Shown: one piece after another, positions 9,001 to 17,305 of the stretch
Position numbering within the stretch: the first letter of the stretch is position 1
Layout of the letters: each line of letters opens with the position of its first letter
Assembly (NCBI RefSeq): GCF_000497045.1
Contig: NW_015961950.1
Location: 62,001-126,000 of the forward strand
DNA from: Kalmanozyma brasiliensis GHG001
Lineage: Eukaryota > Basidiomycota > Ustilaginomycetes > Ustilaginales
Reading direction: 5' to 3'
Length of the DNA stretch: 64,000 bases
Position numbers and translations under genes: made by a program
Notes under the pieces: model-generated
What the model was told of the DNA's origin: nothing
The model's database searches: none
The model's input: the letters and a program-made list of their open reading frames with translations, nothing else

Positions 9001-11344
9001 GGAGAACGGCGCCGGTCATGTTGGCCGAATCACCGGCACTTTGACCTGCGATAGGGAGCGGGTCGGCTCCTGCGACCGGAACGTCCAGAGCTTCAGCGTC
9101 AGACTCGCCGTCGCCCTCGGCTCCGTCCGTTCTTTTGGGCTTTGCTGGTCTGCCTTTGGCGTCCATCATCATGCTCAAGCGGAACCACTTCTTGCGTGGT
9201 TTGCCCCAATTGGCAGACGAGAGATCAGGGGCAGCACCTTCGCCGAGCTGGATCTCAAAGTTCTCGCCTCCGGTCTTGGCGAGATCTTGTGCGAGCGCCG
9301 TGATGTCATACGACGATTGTCTTTTGCGCTTCGGTGTTTGACCGAATTCATTCTCGAGCAGATGCTCGTCTGCTTGATGAAGCTCCTCCTCGGCGAGGAG
9401 ATCGCGATTGATGCCAAGATGCGACGGAAAGGTCGAATTGCGGGCGACGTTTTGGAGCTGACGTGTGGTAAGGCTGTTGAAATCGATAGCAGGTGAAGCC
9501 GCGTTCCCAGGACTTGTGTCGTGGCAGCGGGAATCGGAGAGGCCGTTCATACTGGGGCTCGCAGCTAGCAAAGCCGCCGCGAATGGACTAGGACCGAGTC
9601 CAAGATCGTGCTCGGCAAATTGATCCGTTGCCCATCCTCGACCTGACATTTGCTGCTGTCCGAAAGGTGCTGATCCGGACGTAGCATGAGGCGGCATGAA
9701 GGACATGGATGCCCGCTGCTGAGCTTGATTCGGTTGGCTGACCGGGTCTCCGTCCGGGAAGAAGGAAGGATCCCCGAGATATGAATTGCGTCGCGACTGG
9801 CTTCGGGGGAAGGAACCGACACCGACCATGCTTTGCGAAGCTGTCGGCGTCTGCTGATCGAAGGGATTGGGAAAGTCAGCTGTGGGCATCCTCGGCGTAG
9901 TCATCGTATGGGCCTGATCAGCGGGAAAGCCCTCAACCTTGCCAGCTTCGTGAGACGGCGTGGTCACGACTTGAGCATCGGCTTGACTTGATTGCGACGC
10001 CGGATCGATGACGGCTCCATTGGCGAGCGGTGTTGACGGGAAGGCGGACGACGTCGTGGAATCGGCGCGGGACGACGGACGAGGTCGATCCATGATGGAC
10101 TCGGCAGCGGCGGGCGCTGCAGTGTTGCTTTCTTGATCGACGCCGTTGACCATCGTCGATGACTCAGGCGGTTTTTCGAGCTCTTGAGAGGCTTGACGCA
10201 ATGAACTCCGCTTGTTGCCGTCTGAAGAGGCAATAATATGCTCGACGACCTCATCCTTGGTGGCTGTCGGCCCTGGTCCATCCCATTCCGAGGGCGGAAG
10301 GTTCTCCTGACGCTCTCGATATAGCTTGATCCTAGCCAGGAGCTCGAGCTTGGGATCCGCCGTCCCACCAGCTGCAGATGAGGAAGCGCCAACGATCTCC
10401 GAGCTAGCTCTGACCACTGCAGGCCGGTCACTGGGCAAGTTGCGATCCGTGTCGATGGACCTACGGCCGGTCAAGGAGGGCGCCATTTGGTCGATAGAAG
10501 AGCGTGCACGTGCGCTGCCAGCCAGGCTTTGAGCGCGGTTGCGCTGACCCGCGGCGATACGTTCGCGCTCGTCTTTGCTGAGAAATTTGTCGACGCCCCA
10601 GTCGCTGAGTACATCTTCGGTCGCAGCAGCTGTATCGGCTTCGGCAGCTGCCTCCAAGACGCTAGCGGGACGAGAGCCTAGCTTGGAAGTGCGACCCGCG
10701 ACGGAGGTGGTTGCATTTGAAAAGAGGCTGTCGGATCGATTGCGTGATGTACCTGCGGCGTTGAGACCTGTGACGCTGCTTCCAGCTCGACTGCGTGCCC
10801 GCTGGTCTGTAGGAAGTGCGACGCCGAGGAAGTCGACACTAGGCCGCTTGCCATCGTTTTCTGCATCGAGAAGACGGGAGAGGCCGGTAGCTGCGCTCCA
10901 GGTGCGAACGTGTCGTTTGACTGCGGTAGTTGCTCCCTCTCGAAACGGGGCGAAGATGGCGCTTTGGCTGGCTAGCGCTGGCTGTGGTGGTGGAGGGGGA
11001 TGAACGAAATCGTGCGCTTGCGGTGGATGGTAGATGTGCCAGAACTGCGCCTTTGCAAGAATGCTCTCGTTGTCGGCCTCGATGAGCGCAGCTGCGAGCT
11101 GCAGACGCGCGTTGACACGCTTGGTGATCTTGGGTAGCGGAGGTGCCGATGGCTCGGTAGTACCGTTGACTGTGCTTGATTTTGATGCTGCGGCAAGAGT
11201 CTCGGCATCGGAAGGACCGATGCAGGCGTGGGAAGAAGCATGTATGGCATCTCGGACGGATTGGTAGAGCTGCTCGGCTGTCTGGTCGAAGGCCATGTGC
11301 TGCTGCTGAGCCCGCTCAAAGGCGGGAAAGGCGAACGAGCTCAT
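6089..11344 (-). CDS. Very large disordered protein of unknown function with repeated acidic xPL motifs
   Basis: A single exon of 1751 residues, not recognised. The frame is open slightly further, but the first true ATG is at 11344. The N-terminal 110 residues look structured (FERAQQQ, an AEQLYQSVRDAI helix, ARLQLAAALIEADNESI), and the rest is mostly low complexity. Seen: a basic stretch rich in KRAAKRLVKEKRKRK near residue 980, a long charged AEQARQKADLEAAAQQQ-type helix near 1190, a polyglutamine run near 1570 and a Met/Gly/Pro-rich C-terminus. Five acidic motifs of the form (D/E)n-x-P-L-(A/G) have the residue before Pro at 970, 1334, 1371, 1458 and 1542. The basic patches suggest a nuclear or nucleic-acid-linked role, but that is inference only. 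It is divergent from the DNA glycosylase gene. A 540-codon frame inside it (7216-8838) is a shadow. Confidence 0.8.
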   Translation of the reverse strand: MSSFAFPAFERAQQQHMAFDQTAEQLYQSVRDAIHASSHACIGPSDAETLAAASKSSTVNGTTEPSAPPLPKITKRVNARLQLAAALIEADNESILAKAQFWHIYHPPQAHDFVHPPPPPQPALASQSAIFAPFREGATTAVKRHVRTWSAATGLSRLLDAENDGKRPSVDFLGVALPTDQRARSRAGSSVTGLNAAGTSRNRSDSLFSNATTSVAGRTSKLGSRPASVLEAAAEADTAAATEDVLSDWGVDKFLSKDERERIAAGQRNRAQSLAGSARARSSIDQMAPSLTGRRSIDTDRNLPSDRPAVVRASSEIVGASSSAAGGTADPKLELLARIKLYRERQENLPPSEWDGPGPTATKDEVVEHIIASSDGNKRSSLRQASQELEKPPESSTMVNGVDQESNTAAPAAAESIMDRPRPSSRADSTTSSAFPSTPLANGAVIDPASQSSQADAQVVTTPSHEAGKVEGFPADQAHTMTTPRMPTADFPNPFDQQTPTASQSMVGVGSFPRSQSRRNSYLGDPSFFPDGDPVSQPNQAQQRASMSFMPPHATSGSAPFGQQQMSGRGWATDQFAEHDLGLGPSPFAAALLAASPSMNGLSDSRCHDTSPGNAASPAIDFNSLTTRQLQNVARNSTFPSHLGINRDLLAEEELHQADEHLLENEFGQTPKRKRQSSYDITALAQDLAKTGGENFEIQLGEGAAPDLSSANWGKPRKKWFRLSMMMDAKGRPAKPKRTDGAEGDGESDAEALDVPVAGADPLPIAGQSAGDSANMTGAVLPAQTEDMHDIDDDYVSPPRRGPLRPLGLAARTPQTIVMPQPLQGTEFAPKLRLKDADTTAPASKRHSLHVPDGFVLHNSRGDLPPMRSLVVHSANGPQPMFAAKMGNKKQQQQQPAPRLKAVEVGRTVQVPAAAPRGIGRRAAAPTTALFRNHLVQNEDEREGWGWEAGTRVDDVFHPDQVDDSDDDDKPLADIKKQSRSAKRAAKRLVKEKRKRKAARRVRRAKREEALKEGKSFKEAGVDELSPDEDLDLSSTSTEEEVTGSETDSDLWASDDDKRWVDDSKPAGKLYGKSLLDLATERNQVRKSKARFYGQVQHEDGEVAELQIDGDGDRSALQRPAGSVFDDDASVAPSVARTFRDKPVGFNDTRERMEAVFGADQVWAREMAKRRDDEAREAEQARQKADLEAAAQQQREAEAKARKERGLFTLGRKGKKSNSAQHLGISNGSAIPSTASFAGSNVDVSSITPSQKALHEEEEVESQTLAMGQSPLVPPVLALDLDEDSNARDQAQSGRRSLNLLAGEEAAAQEWLIHSDVEPEQNDDQGPESSDDDLPLAQVKKNVASRPVSFAAGLSLNPARSGDADSSDEELPLAALKQKRIRQSAMLGGGKLDLDFASLHQSLDRDAGAEPAVISSPRPGSLPETTSVAYDDFKAPFSQPAAVKAAQLMEDDDSDEDLPLGQRHPGGNAALLAMRTALENQKRAEKEARQAAKAQKRAAKLARQVSTDDVDAAADAEQSRVDGDADQEDDGSEEEEDSDDDQPLGYVHPQAAIIAEQAELIRQLQSEREQQQQQQQQQPSRFGGMSPSGSAIMSPSGVDMRSSVMLHRMSGVPSMMGGMAMGMADPRHSMIGMPTNGSMMGMPQFDGLPTSGAGLPFSMPMSTPMQMGIPMAPGSQIGVPNAMQSGAMSPAMTMPMMAASPQMGATMTPNPIAMMLDPKASSIHNWRTQVPPDAPATLTPPSGASTVNSAR
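6600..6650. repeat. CAG/CAA-type microsatellite encoding polyglutamine
   Basis: On the plus strand an imperfect run of CTG, TTG and TGC units (ctgctgctgctgttgttgct). On the coding minus strand it gives nine consecutive Gln plus flanking Gln/Glu in the 1751-residue protein. Mixed CAG and CAA codons suggest a stable tract. Confidence 0.85.
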
Positions 11345-12212
11345 GACTGAGTCAAGTCGTTGTGACAATTAGAAGCTACTTGTCATGGTCGATGTGGAAC
11401 GCAGATCCTGGCTCGAGGAAGATGGTGGACGAGGGTCAGAACCCAATTGCTTTCGCCTGGCAGCAAGGTTGGACTGGTCCTGGAGCAGAGCTGGTCAGAA
11501 AGAGGACCGCTCGGTATTCGTGTAGTGTTCTGATCTAGCGATGAGCTGGTGACTGGCCGGGACGTGCATGGACGGGTGCGAGCGTGTGCTTTGTGAAGTG
11601 ATGTGTGTGTGATGTCTCGAGATGGACCCCTCTTGTGTTGGTTGCTGTCCAACGGCGTAGCGCGCGTGTGAAATACAGTAGGTCAGCTGGCTTCTTGGCG
11701 CACGCATGTCCCACCCAGAGCGGACTCTCTTTCTCCTGTCAAAATTCCTCGGTGAGGTGTTGGACTCACTCACGTATCCTTCCGAAACTACGCCCTGTGC
11801 GCCCTTCATGGCAGCCCTCTCATGGGAATGGCCTGATGCTCGCTTGCACCGCTGGCCTAGCGAGGCGAATTTCGATTCGTGGTTCCACTCCTTCGCCTCA
11901 CACATGCCATTTGAATGCGAACATGAGGCCGCACAGCCATGCTGCTTCGACAGCAGGTCTTCGCAATGCAAGCCGACGGAGACGCGACGACGGCAGCAGG
12001 CTTCTCGCTGTGAAATCCTGCAGATTGCTGGGGTGCTCAGCGAATCTCACATCTTGAAAAATTGGAACGAAGCCTCCACCTCGCAGACCGAGCATGGCCT
12101 TGCATGACGGAGCGCAGGCCACTCTCAAGCTTGCCATCCTGATTTCCAGGCCGCTATCATCCCGATCTTAGCTGGTCTTGCCGAGCTGAACGGAGCGGTA
12201 CCTTCGAGGGAC
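11345..12212. promoter_or_regulatory. Divergent promoter region, no gene seen
   Basis: An 868-bp gap between the start codons of the 1751-residue gene (-) and the DNA glycosylase gene (+). One 133-codon frame (11706-12107) has no recognisable family features. Confidence 0.45.
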
Positions 12213-13730
12213 ATGCCAGGTGCAAGCGGGGAAGCGCGCCAAGGCGGGCCATCATCACAGACTGCTTCCGATCCACCTCAGCAGCGGAGCAGGGCTCGAC
12301 TGCCTGACCACTTTGCAGCTGCTTTCGAGTTCCAGGACAACAACCCAGCTTCATCCTCCCGGATGTCTCCTCAACATCGAACAAAGGCTTCCTCAAGCTC
12401 CCAGAAGCTCTCTCCACGAAAGAGTCCAAGAACCAAGCAGACCAAGATCCCAGACCTCTCGGCAGCCTTTGCGGACAGTGAAGATGATGACGAATATCAG
12501 CCCAGGAGTACCTCGGCTTCTCCCTCAAAGCGCCGAGGCAAGAAGTCAAGCGAGTCATACAGCTCGGAAGATGAAGGTCAAAGCAGTCCAAGGAAAGCAG
12601 GCAAGTCGCCCTCGCGCAAACGAATCCGACGCACGAGAGACGATCCCAACTCGGCGGCAGGCAGCATCTATGCGCACTTGAAAGCCGTGCCCGACCTCTT
12701 TGCCCAGCGCAACGATATCATGCTCTGCGGCATCAATCCAGGCGTCAAGTCATCCTCCGCTGGCCATCACTTTGCTCATCGATCGAACCACTTCTACCCA
12801 TCGCTGCATTTGGCAGGCATCACCGAACACAGGATGAAACCAGAGCAGGACGTCGAGTTTCCTCATCTTCGTCGATTCTCGCTAGGTCTCACAAATCTGG
12901 CTGGCAGACCAACCGCGGAAGGAAGCGAGCTGCTCCCCAGCGAGCTCGTCGATGGCGTTCCGGTGCTGCTCGAGAAGGTCCGAAAGTGGAAGCCTCGAAC
13001 GGTCTGTTTCGTGGGCAAGGGTATCTCAGAGGCTTTCATGAAGGGGCTCAAACAAGCAGGAGCTATCCAAGGTGGATCATCGAAGAAGGGTCGCTCGTCG
13101 CAGGCGGTTTCTCCGCGGAAGGCCGCTTCAAGCTCTCGGATCAAGCTTGAGGACAATAATATCGGCGCAGACTCTGCTTCGATCAAGGCGGATGAAGACG
13201 AGGAAGCTGCGCCAGTATATCTGCAAGCTACGGTTCCCGCCGAAGTTCTCTCCGCATACGCTGCAGATGCTATGGAGACCGAGACTCGCAGGCCACGAAA
13301 GGGGGCATCACCAGAGAAGCCGAAGAAGCAACTCTACACCAAAGGTAATGCGAAGGACGATAGCGGATACGGTCTCCTTCCTATCTGCGTTCCTCACTCA
13401 AAATCGCGTAGCGATGTCTTGATGATTGACGATGCGACCCTATTCTTCGTGACACCATCGAGCTCGGCACGCGTCACGACACACTTCCTCGACGATAAGG
13501 CACGCATTCTCAAGAATCTTCGACGGCTGGTGCAACATCTCCAGGCTGGTAGTGCCGGGAAGCAGTCAAACGGAGACAGCCACACCGATGTCAAGATCAA
13601 AGAGGAAGTGCCACCTGCAGATGGAGTTTATGTTGAGGTACCGCCCTACCGAGAGACAAAGACGATCGCCTTGGAAGTGGTGGACACATCTCGATTCCCG
13701 CTGCCCGCTGCCGATACGGTCAAAGTGTAA
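12213..13730 (+). CDS. Thymine/uracil mismatch-specific DNA glycosylase (TDG/MUG family)
   Basis: A 505-residue enzyme predicted to remove thymine or uracil from G:T and G:U mismatches in base-excision repair, in the nucleus. The N-terminal 150 residues are Ser/Lys/Arg-rich and disordered, as in other eukaryotic TDGs. The catalytic domain starts near 155: motif A is CGINPGVKSS at 172-180, where Asn175 matches the catalytic Asn of TDG, and motif B is TPSSSAR at 414-420, matching the TDG minor-groove wedge MPSSSAR. Between them GLTNLAGRPTAEGSEL and VCFVGKGI are family strands. An insertion of about 95 Ser/Lys-rich residues (282-375) separates VGKGI from YGLLP. Two sumoylation-type motifs are present: IKLE (Lys311) and IKEE (Lys463); vertebrate TDG is regulated by SUMO. 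Single exon. Confidence 0.9.
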   Translation: MPGASGEARQGGPSSQTASDPPQQRSRARLPDHFAAAFEFQDNNPASSSRMSPQHRTKASSSSQKLSPRKSPRTKQTKIPDLSAAFADSEDDDEYQPRSTSASPSKRRGKKSSESYSSEDEGQSSPRKAGKSPSRKRIRRTRDDPNSAAGSIYAHLKAVPDLFAQRNDIMLCGINPGVKSSSAGHHFAHRSNHFYPSLHLAGITEHRMKPEQDVEFPHLRRFSLGLTNLAGRPTAEGSELLPSELVDGVPVLLEKVRKWKPRTVCFVGKGISEAFMKGLKQAGAIQGGSSKKGRSSQAVSPRKAASSSRIKLEDNNIGADSASIKADEDEEAAPVYLQATVPAEVLSAYAADAMETETRRPRKGASPEKPKKQLYTKGNAKDDSGYGLLPICVPHSKSRSDVLMIDDATLFFVTPSSSARVTTHFLDDKARILKNLRRLVQHLQAGSAGKQSNGDSHTDVKIKEEVPPADGVYVEVPPYRETKTIALEVVDTSRFPLPAADTVKV

Positions 13731-15033
13731 AGGCGTAGCTCCGGGCCTCTATCACGTGGAACCCGCGATCGATGAACTTTGACCTGTCGAATGAAGCAGT
13801 GGCTAAGAGAGCAATGTGTTCCGCAGGCCAGAGCATCACGAGCCGCTCGATGCTATCGTGTGTGTTTGTAGGCGAGGGCGCTGGCTTGCGGGAGAGGGGA
13901 TCTAGAACCCTTGAAATTCGCCGAATGGCTAGCTCGAAATTCGCCGATTGACATTTCGCTTACGGGACGAGATCTACTGTATGGCGATCAGAAGATCTTT
14001 TCTAGGTCCCAAGGAAAAGAGGCCAAGCCGAAACAAGAACAAAGTTGCCGACACTCGCGGTGATCTCCGGCCGCGCGGCAAGGATCACTGGCCGCCCCTG
14101 AATAGAAGTGGCCAGAAGCACGGCAGGGCGTTGGCTACGCCGTTGTGACCAGGCCCAATCTCGGTCCATCCCTTGCAGATGTCACGCGATTCGAAGGCTG
14201 TCATGATCCGACATCCTGAACCCACCGCAAGCACGCAGCTGAGCTCAGCTGCTGATCCGAGAAAGATAACGAACAGCGTTGGTGTGACGTTCAGCCGAAA
14301 ATTTGGCCGTCCGGTGGATCCGAAGGAAATTTAGCTCACGACCTCTCGCTCGCTTGCTGTCACCTGCCGCTGTCTTGGATTCGCTTCTGAAGATTTTGAC
14401 CCTATAATTTATCCCGCAGTTTGTTCGTTCGCAGATCGTCTCAGTCTCCGAGGCAGCCAGCAAAAGACGGAAGCAGCCAAATCGGAAAATTTGCATCAAT
14501 TAATAAAAATAGAAAACTCATGCGCCGACGGCTAATTTTTGGAGATCAGACCGCGATCAGACTGGGAGAAGATCGATGGTGCCTTCCTTCGCCTTTTGTA
14601 CGTCTCACCAAACTCCGCCAAACGCAATCGGTCCCACCGAGTCAAACAAAAAACCTTATCGGACCACTCCCGCTTCTTGCATGCAGCTTTGCTGAGCCAA
14701 CAGTCAACAAAGTGCCACCAAGCACAGCAGCTAGGCACAAAGCGGCTCGGAAACAGCCGTTCACAAAACGCTCAGTCACGACTTTTTGGTGTTGCAACTC
14801 CACCTCATCTTGTCACACCACACATCTGCCCTCCATCCTTCTCTCTTTCGTCCATCGAGCAATTTCAACAGTAACGCTCTGCAATCACTTCACGGTTCAA
14901 GCAACATCGATACACTCGTCGTCTCTCGTCAAGCGCGTCTTCCCTCAAGCCTGGCGTCAACCATTGCCTCGACGGCGCACCAAGAGGGCGCCCTCTTACC
15001 CTCTCCTCCTCGTCGTCAAGCCCACTAGTCAGC
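13731..15033. other. Intergenic 1.3 kb, no gene seen
   Basis: The glycosylase 3' flank followed by the arrestin-gene promoter and a C/T-rich leader. AT-rich patches lie near 14400 and 14500. A 239-codon frame (14421-15140) lacks family features and overlaps the arrestin start in another frame, so it is not called. Confidence 0.5.
13913..13947 (+). repeat. 12-bp direct repeat, two copies
   Basis: GAAATTCGCCGA occurs at 13913-13924 and again at 13936-13947, 23 bp apart start to start. It lies just downstream of the DNA glycosylase gene. Function unknown; it may be chance or a small duplication. Confidence 0.5.
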
Positions 15034-17040
15034 ATGTTCAGCTCCATCGTACATCATCCTTGCGAGATATCGCTGCATCTCGTCTCGCAGGACATCTTCA
15101 TCCACCCACCACCGCCCAACTCCGAGTTCCCCGGCGATGACAAGACCCTTCGCGGTCTCGTCGAGATCAAGTGTCCTAGCGAGCGTCATATCCAAGGCGT
15201 AAAGGTGGTGCTGCAGGGCGTACAGACGCTAGCTATCCCCGAGAATGCTTCCTCGTCCGTCTCTTCAATACGATGGGAGGAGAAGGTCATCATGGAAAAG
15301 ACGGTAGAGATCATGAACGACGGTACAGCAGGCGCCATACCAGTCCGTCCATCACGCTCCAAGGGCAAGGAAAAGGAAAAGAACTGCGCCGTCTCCGATG
15401 GCCTCCATCTCGACAAGGGCATCCACGGCTTCGAGTTCGCCTTCATCATTCCCGCTTCGATCCCGCCCTTCGAGCGTAGCAAGCACGGCCGCGTTCGCTA
15501 CATTCTCACCGCAACTGCTCTCGGTGCGGGCCGTGCGCGGAACAATATCTCCACCTGGAAGGAGATCTTCATCATCCTCCACGTCACCTCGGACGGCGGT
15601 CCGGCGCCACTCGATATCCAGTACCACGACGTACACGAAGCTCTCGGACCGCTTTCCGTATCCCTCACTTCAGCATCTCTCACAGTAGGAGGCACTGCGA
15701 ACCTCAATCTCTACCACCCAGACCCGCCCGCAGGACTCAACGTCCACGTCATCCGCGTCTTCCTCGAGCAGACCTTCGAGCTGTACAGTGAAGTGCGTAA
15801 AGGCTGGCTCAAGCTTCCCACCGAGAAGCTGCGTCTCTGGGAAAAGGGCTACATGCCGTACAAGGCCAAGCAGCACAACGATTCCGTGGGACCCGAAGAC
15901 TCGATATGGATCGGAGACATGGAGAACGGTGCAGCGGGTCGACCTGGTCGAGGAGCGGGACCTGGACCTGCCAACCTGTCACCCTTTGGCTTGCCACTCA
16001 ACGGATCCGTCTCGGCGCCTGTCACCCCTATGGAGCCAGTGACCCCCATGCAGTACGACAATGGCTACCGAATCAAGTCGGTGGTGCGCCTACCTGACGA
16101 CAACATCCTCCGGCCCAGCACCGTTCGAGGCTCTCGCGCCGAGATCCGCGTCAGTCACGAGATGGGCGCCGAGGTCTTCTTCTCTCGTAAGGATGTTTTG
16201 GACACAAGAGAGGAGAGCGACAGCTTTGGCAAGCCCAAGGTGCAAGTCTTTTCCATGCGAAGAGCGACGACCATCCCGTCTTGCTGCTGCACTTTCGATA
16301 CCATCCATCTGCCGCCCTACTCGCTCGAGTCGCCCGTCAACTCCAGGCCATCATCTCCGACCCCCTCGACGCCGGGCTCTTTGCGCAATTCGCATCCTGA
16401 GCTTGAGCACTGGAAGCGCACTACCACGCTCAATCACACGCTGCCTGGCTCGCGTGGAAGCTCAGCATTCAGCTCCGCCCTCAACTCGGCCGCTAACTCT
16501 CGCGCCGGCTCGCGTGATACCTCGCCTACACGACACGGCTTTGCCTCGCACTTTACTGCGTCCGGTCGTAAGAGCCGCAACTCGAGTCCAACACGCAACA
16601 ATCGCGGCAGATCTGGCAATGGCCTCAGCAGCATCGGTTTGCATGCTCTCACGCCAGCTTCTGCCGGCCACATTGACCAGAACGGAAGCAACCGCAACCA
16701 CGGCTATTCGACGCCGAGGTCGCTTCCGGACAACGTGCCGTGGGCAGTCAGCTACCTGCCCGATCGCACCGGCACCTCGCATGCAACTTGCAATTGCGGT
16801 CGCACCACCGAGGAGCTCACCGAGGCAGAACAGCGTCTGCTCGAAGGCGTGCCCACTGCTCCCGGTGCCTGGGTGGAGAACACGGACGCCAACGTCCCGC
16901 CACCGCCCTGGGCACCGCCGTCGCGGGCAAGCAGCCCTGTCAGCGGCTGGCACCACGGACCTGGCTCGGCGAGGGAGGGCTTCCGTCCTCGCGGCAAGCT
17001 GGCCGAGATCGAGACACCGTTTGGCAGTCCGTCGGCGTAA
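15034..17040 (+). CDS. Arrestin-domain protein (ART/alpha-arrestin-like adaptor)
   Basis: A 668-residue protein with an N-terminal arrestin fold. Seen: HPCEISLHLVSQDIFIHPP as the first strands, LRGLVEIKCPSERHIQGVKVVLQG typical of Arrestin_N (about 1-150), RVRYILTATAL, and then an Arrestin_C-like half (about 200-400) with LGPLSVSLTSASLTVGG and VRVFLEQTF-type strands. The rest (430-668) is Ser/Pro/Arg-rich and disordered. A possible WW-ligand motif LPPY at 426-429 fits the LPxY recognised by Rsp5/Nedd4 ubiquitin ligases, so a role as a ubiquitin-ligase adaptor for plasma-membrane cargo is reasonable but inferred. A CNCGRTTEEL block near 590 is unexplained. Single exon. It converges on the SSADH gene with 265 bp between stops. 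A Rim8/PalF-type role in pH sensing is an alternative. Confidence 0.8.
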   Translation: MFSSIVHHPCEISLHLVSQDIFIHPPPPNSEFPGDDKTLRGLVEIKCPSERHIQGVKVVLQGVQTLAIPENASSSVSSIRWEEKVIMEKTVEIMNDGTAGAIPVRPSRSKGKEKEKNCAVSDGLHLDKGIHGFEFAFIIPASIPPFERSKHGRVRYILTATALGAGRARNNISTWKEIFIILHVTSDGGPAPLDIQYHDVHEALGPLSVSLTSASLTVGGTANLNLYHPDPPAGLNVHVIRVFLEQTFELYSEVRKGWLKLPTEKLRLWEKGYMPYKAKQHNDSVGPEDSIWIGDMENGAAGRPGRGAGPGPANLSPFGLPLNGSVSAPVTPMEPVTPMQYDNGYRIKSVVRLPDDNILRPSTVRGSRAEIRVSHEMGAEVFFSRKDVLDTREESDSFGKPKVQVFSMRRATTIPSCCCTFDTIHLPPYSLESPVNSRPSSPTPSTPGSLRNSHPELEHWKRTTTLNHTLPGSRGSSAFSSALNSAANSRAGSRDTSPTRHGFASHFTASGRKSRNSSPTRNNRGRSGNGLSSIGLHALTPASAGHIDQNGSNRNHGYSTPRSLPDNVPWAVSYLPDRTGTSHATCNCGRTTEELTEAEQRLLEGVPTAPGAWVENTDANVPPPPWAPPSRASSPVSGWHHGPGSAREGFRPRGKLAEIETPFGSPSA

Positions 17041-17305
17041 AGAACGTTGACATCGATCCTCTTCGTTATCTACACACCTCTCTTTTTCAGCTATAATCTA
17101 TTGTTCGCTTTAGTAATGGGTTCCGCATCTTTATTATCGTCAAGCACGTCTCGCTGCGGCTCCTGCCTCCAGGCGTCGTGCACTCATTTGTACTTGTATC
17201 ACGTCTCTGCATCATTTGAAGACTTTCCTGCATCATCCGTCCGTCTTCTCGCCTGCTTGATGATAACTTCGAGGCATTGAATTGCAGCGAAATTCCGATT
17301 CAAAT

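Noticed and set aside
14421..15140. 239-codon frame before and across the arrestin start
   Set aside because: No family features, low-complexity Ser/Arg/His composition, and overlap with the arrestin coding start in another frame.
16061..17050. 329-codon frame within the arrestin gene
   Set aside because: Arg/Ser/Pro-rich shadow in another frame over the disordered tail.
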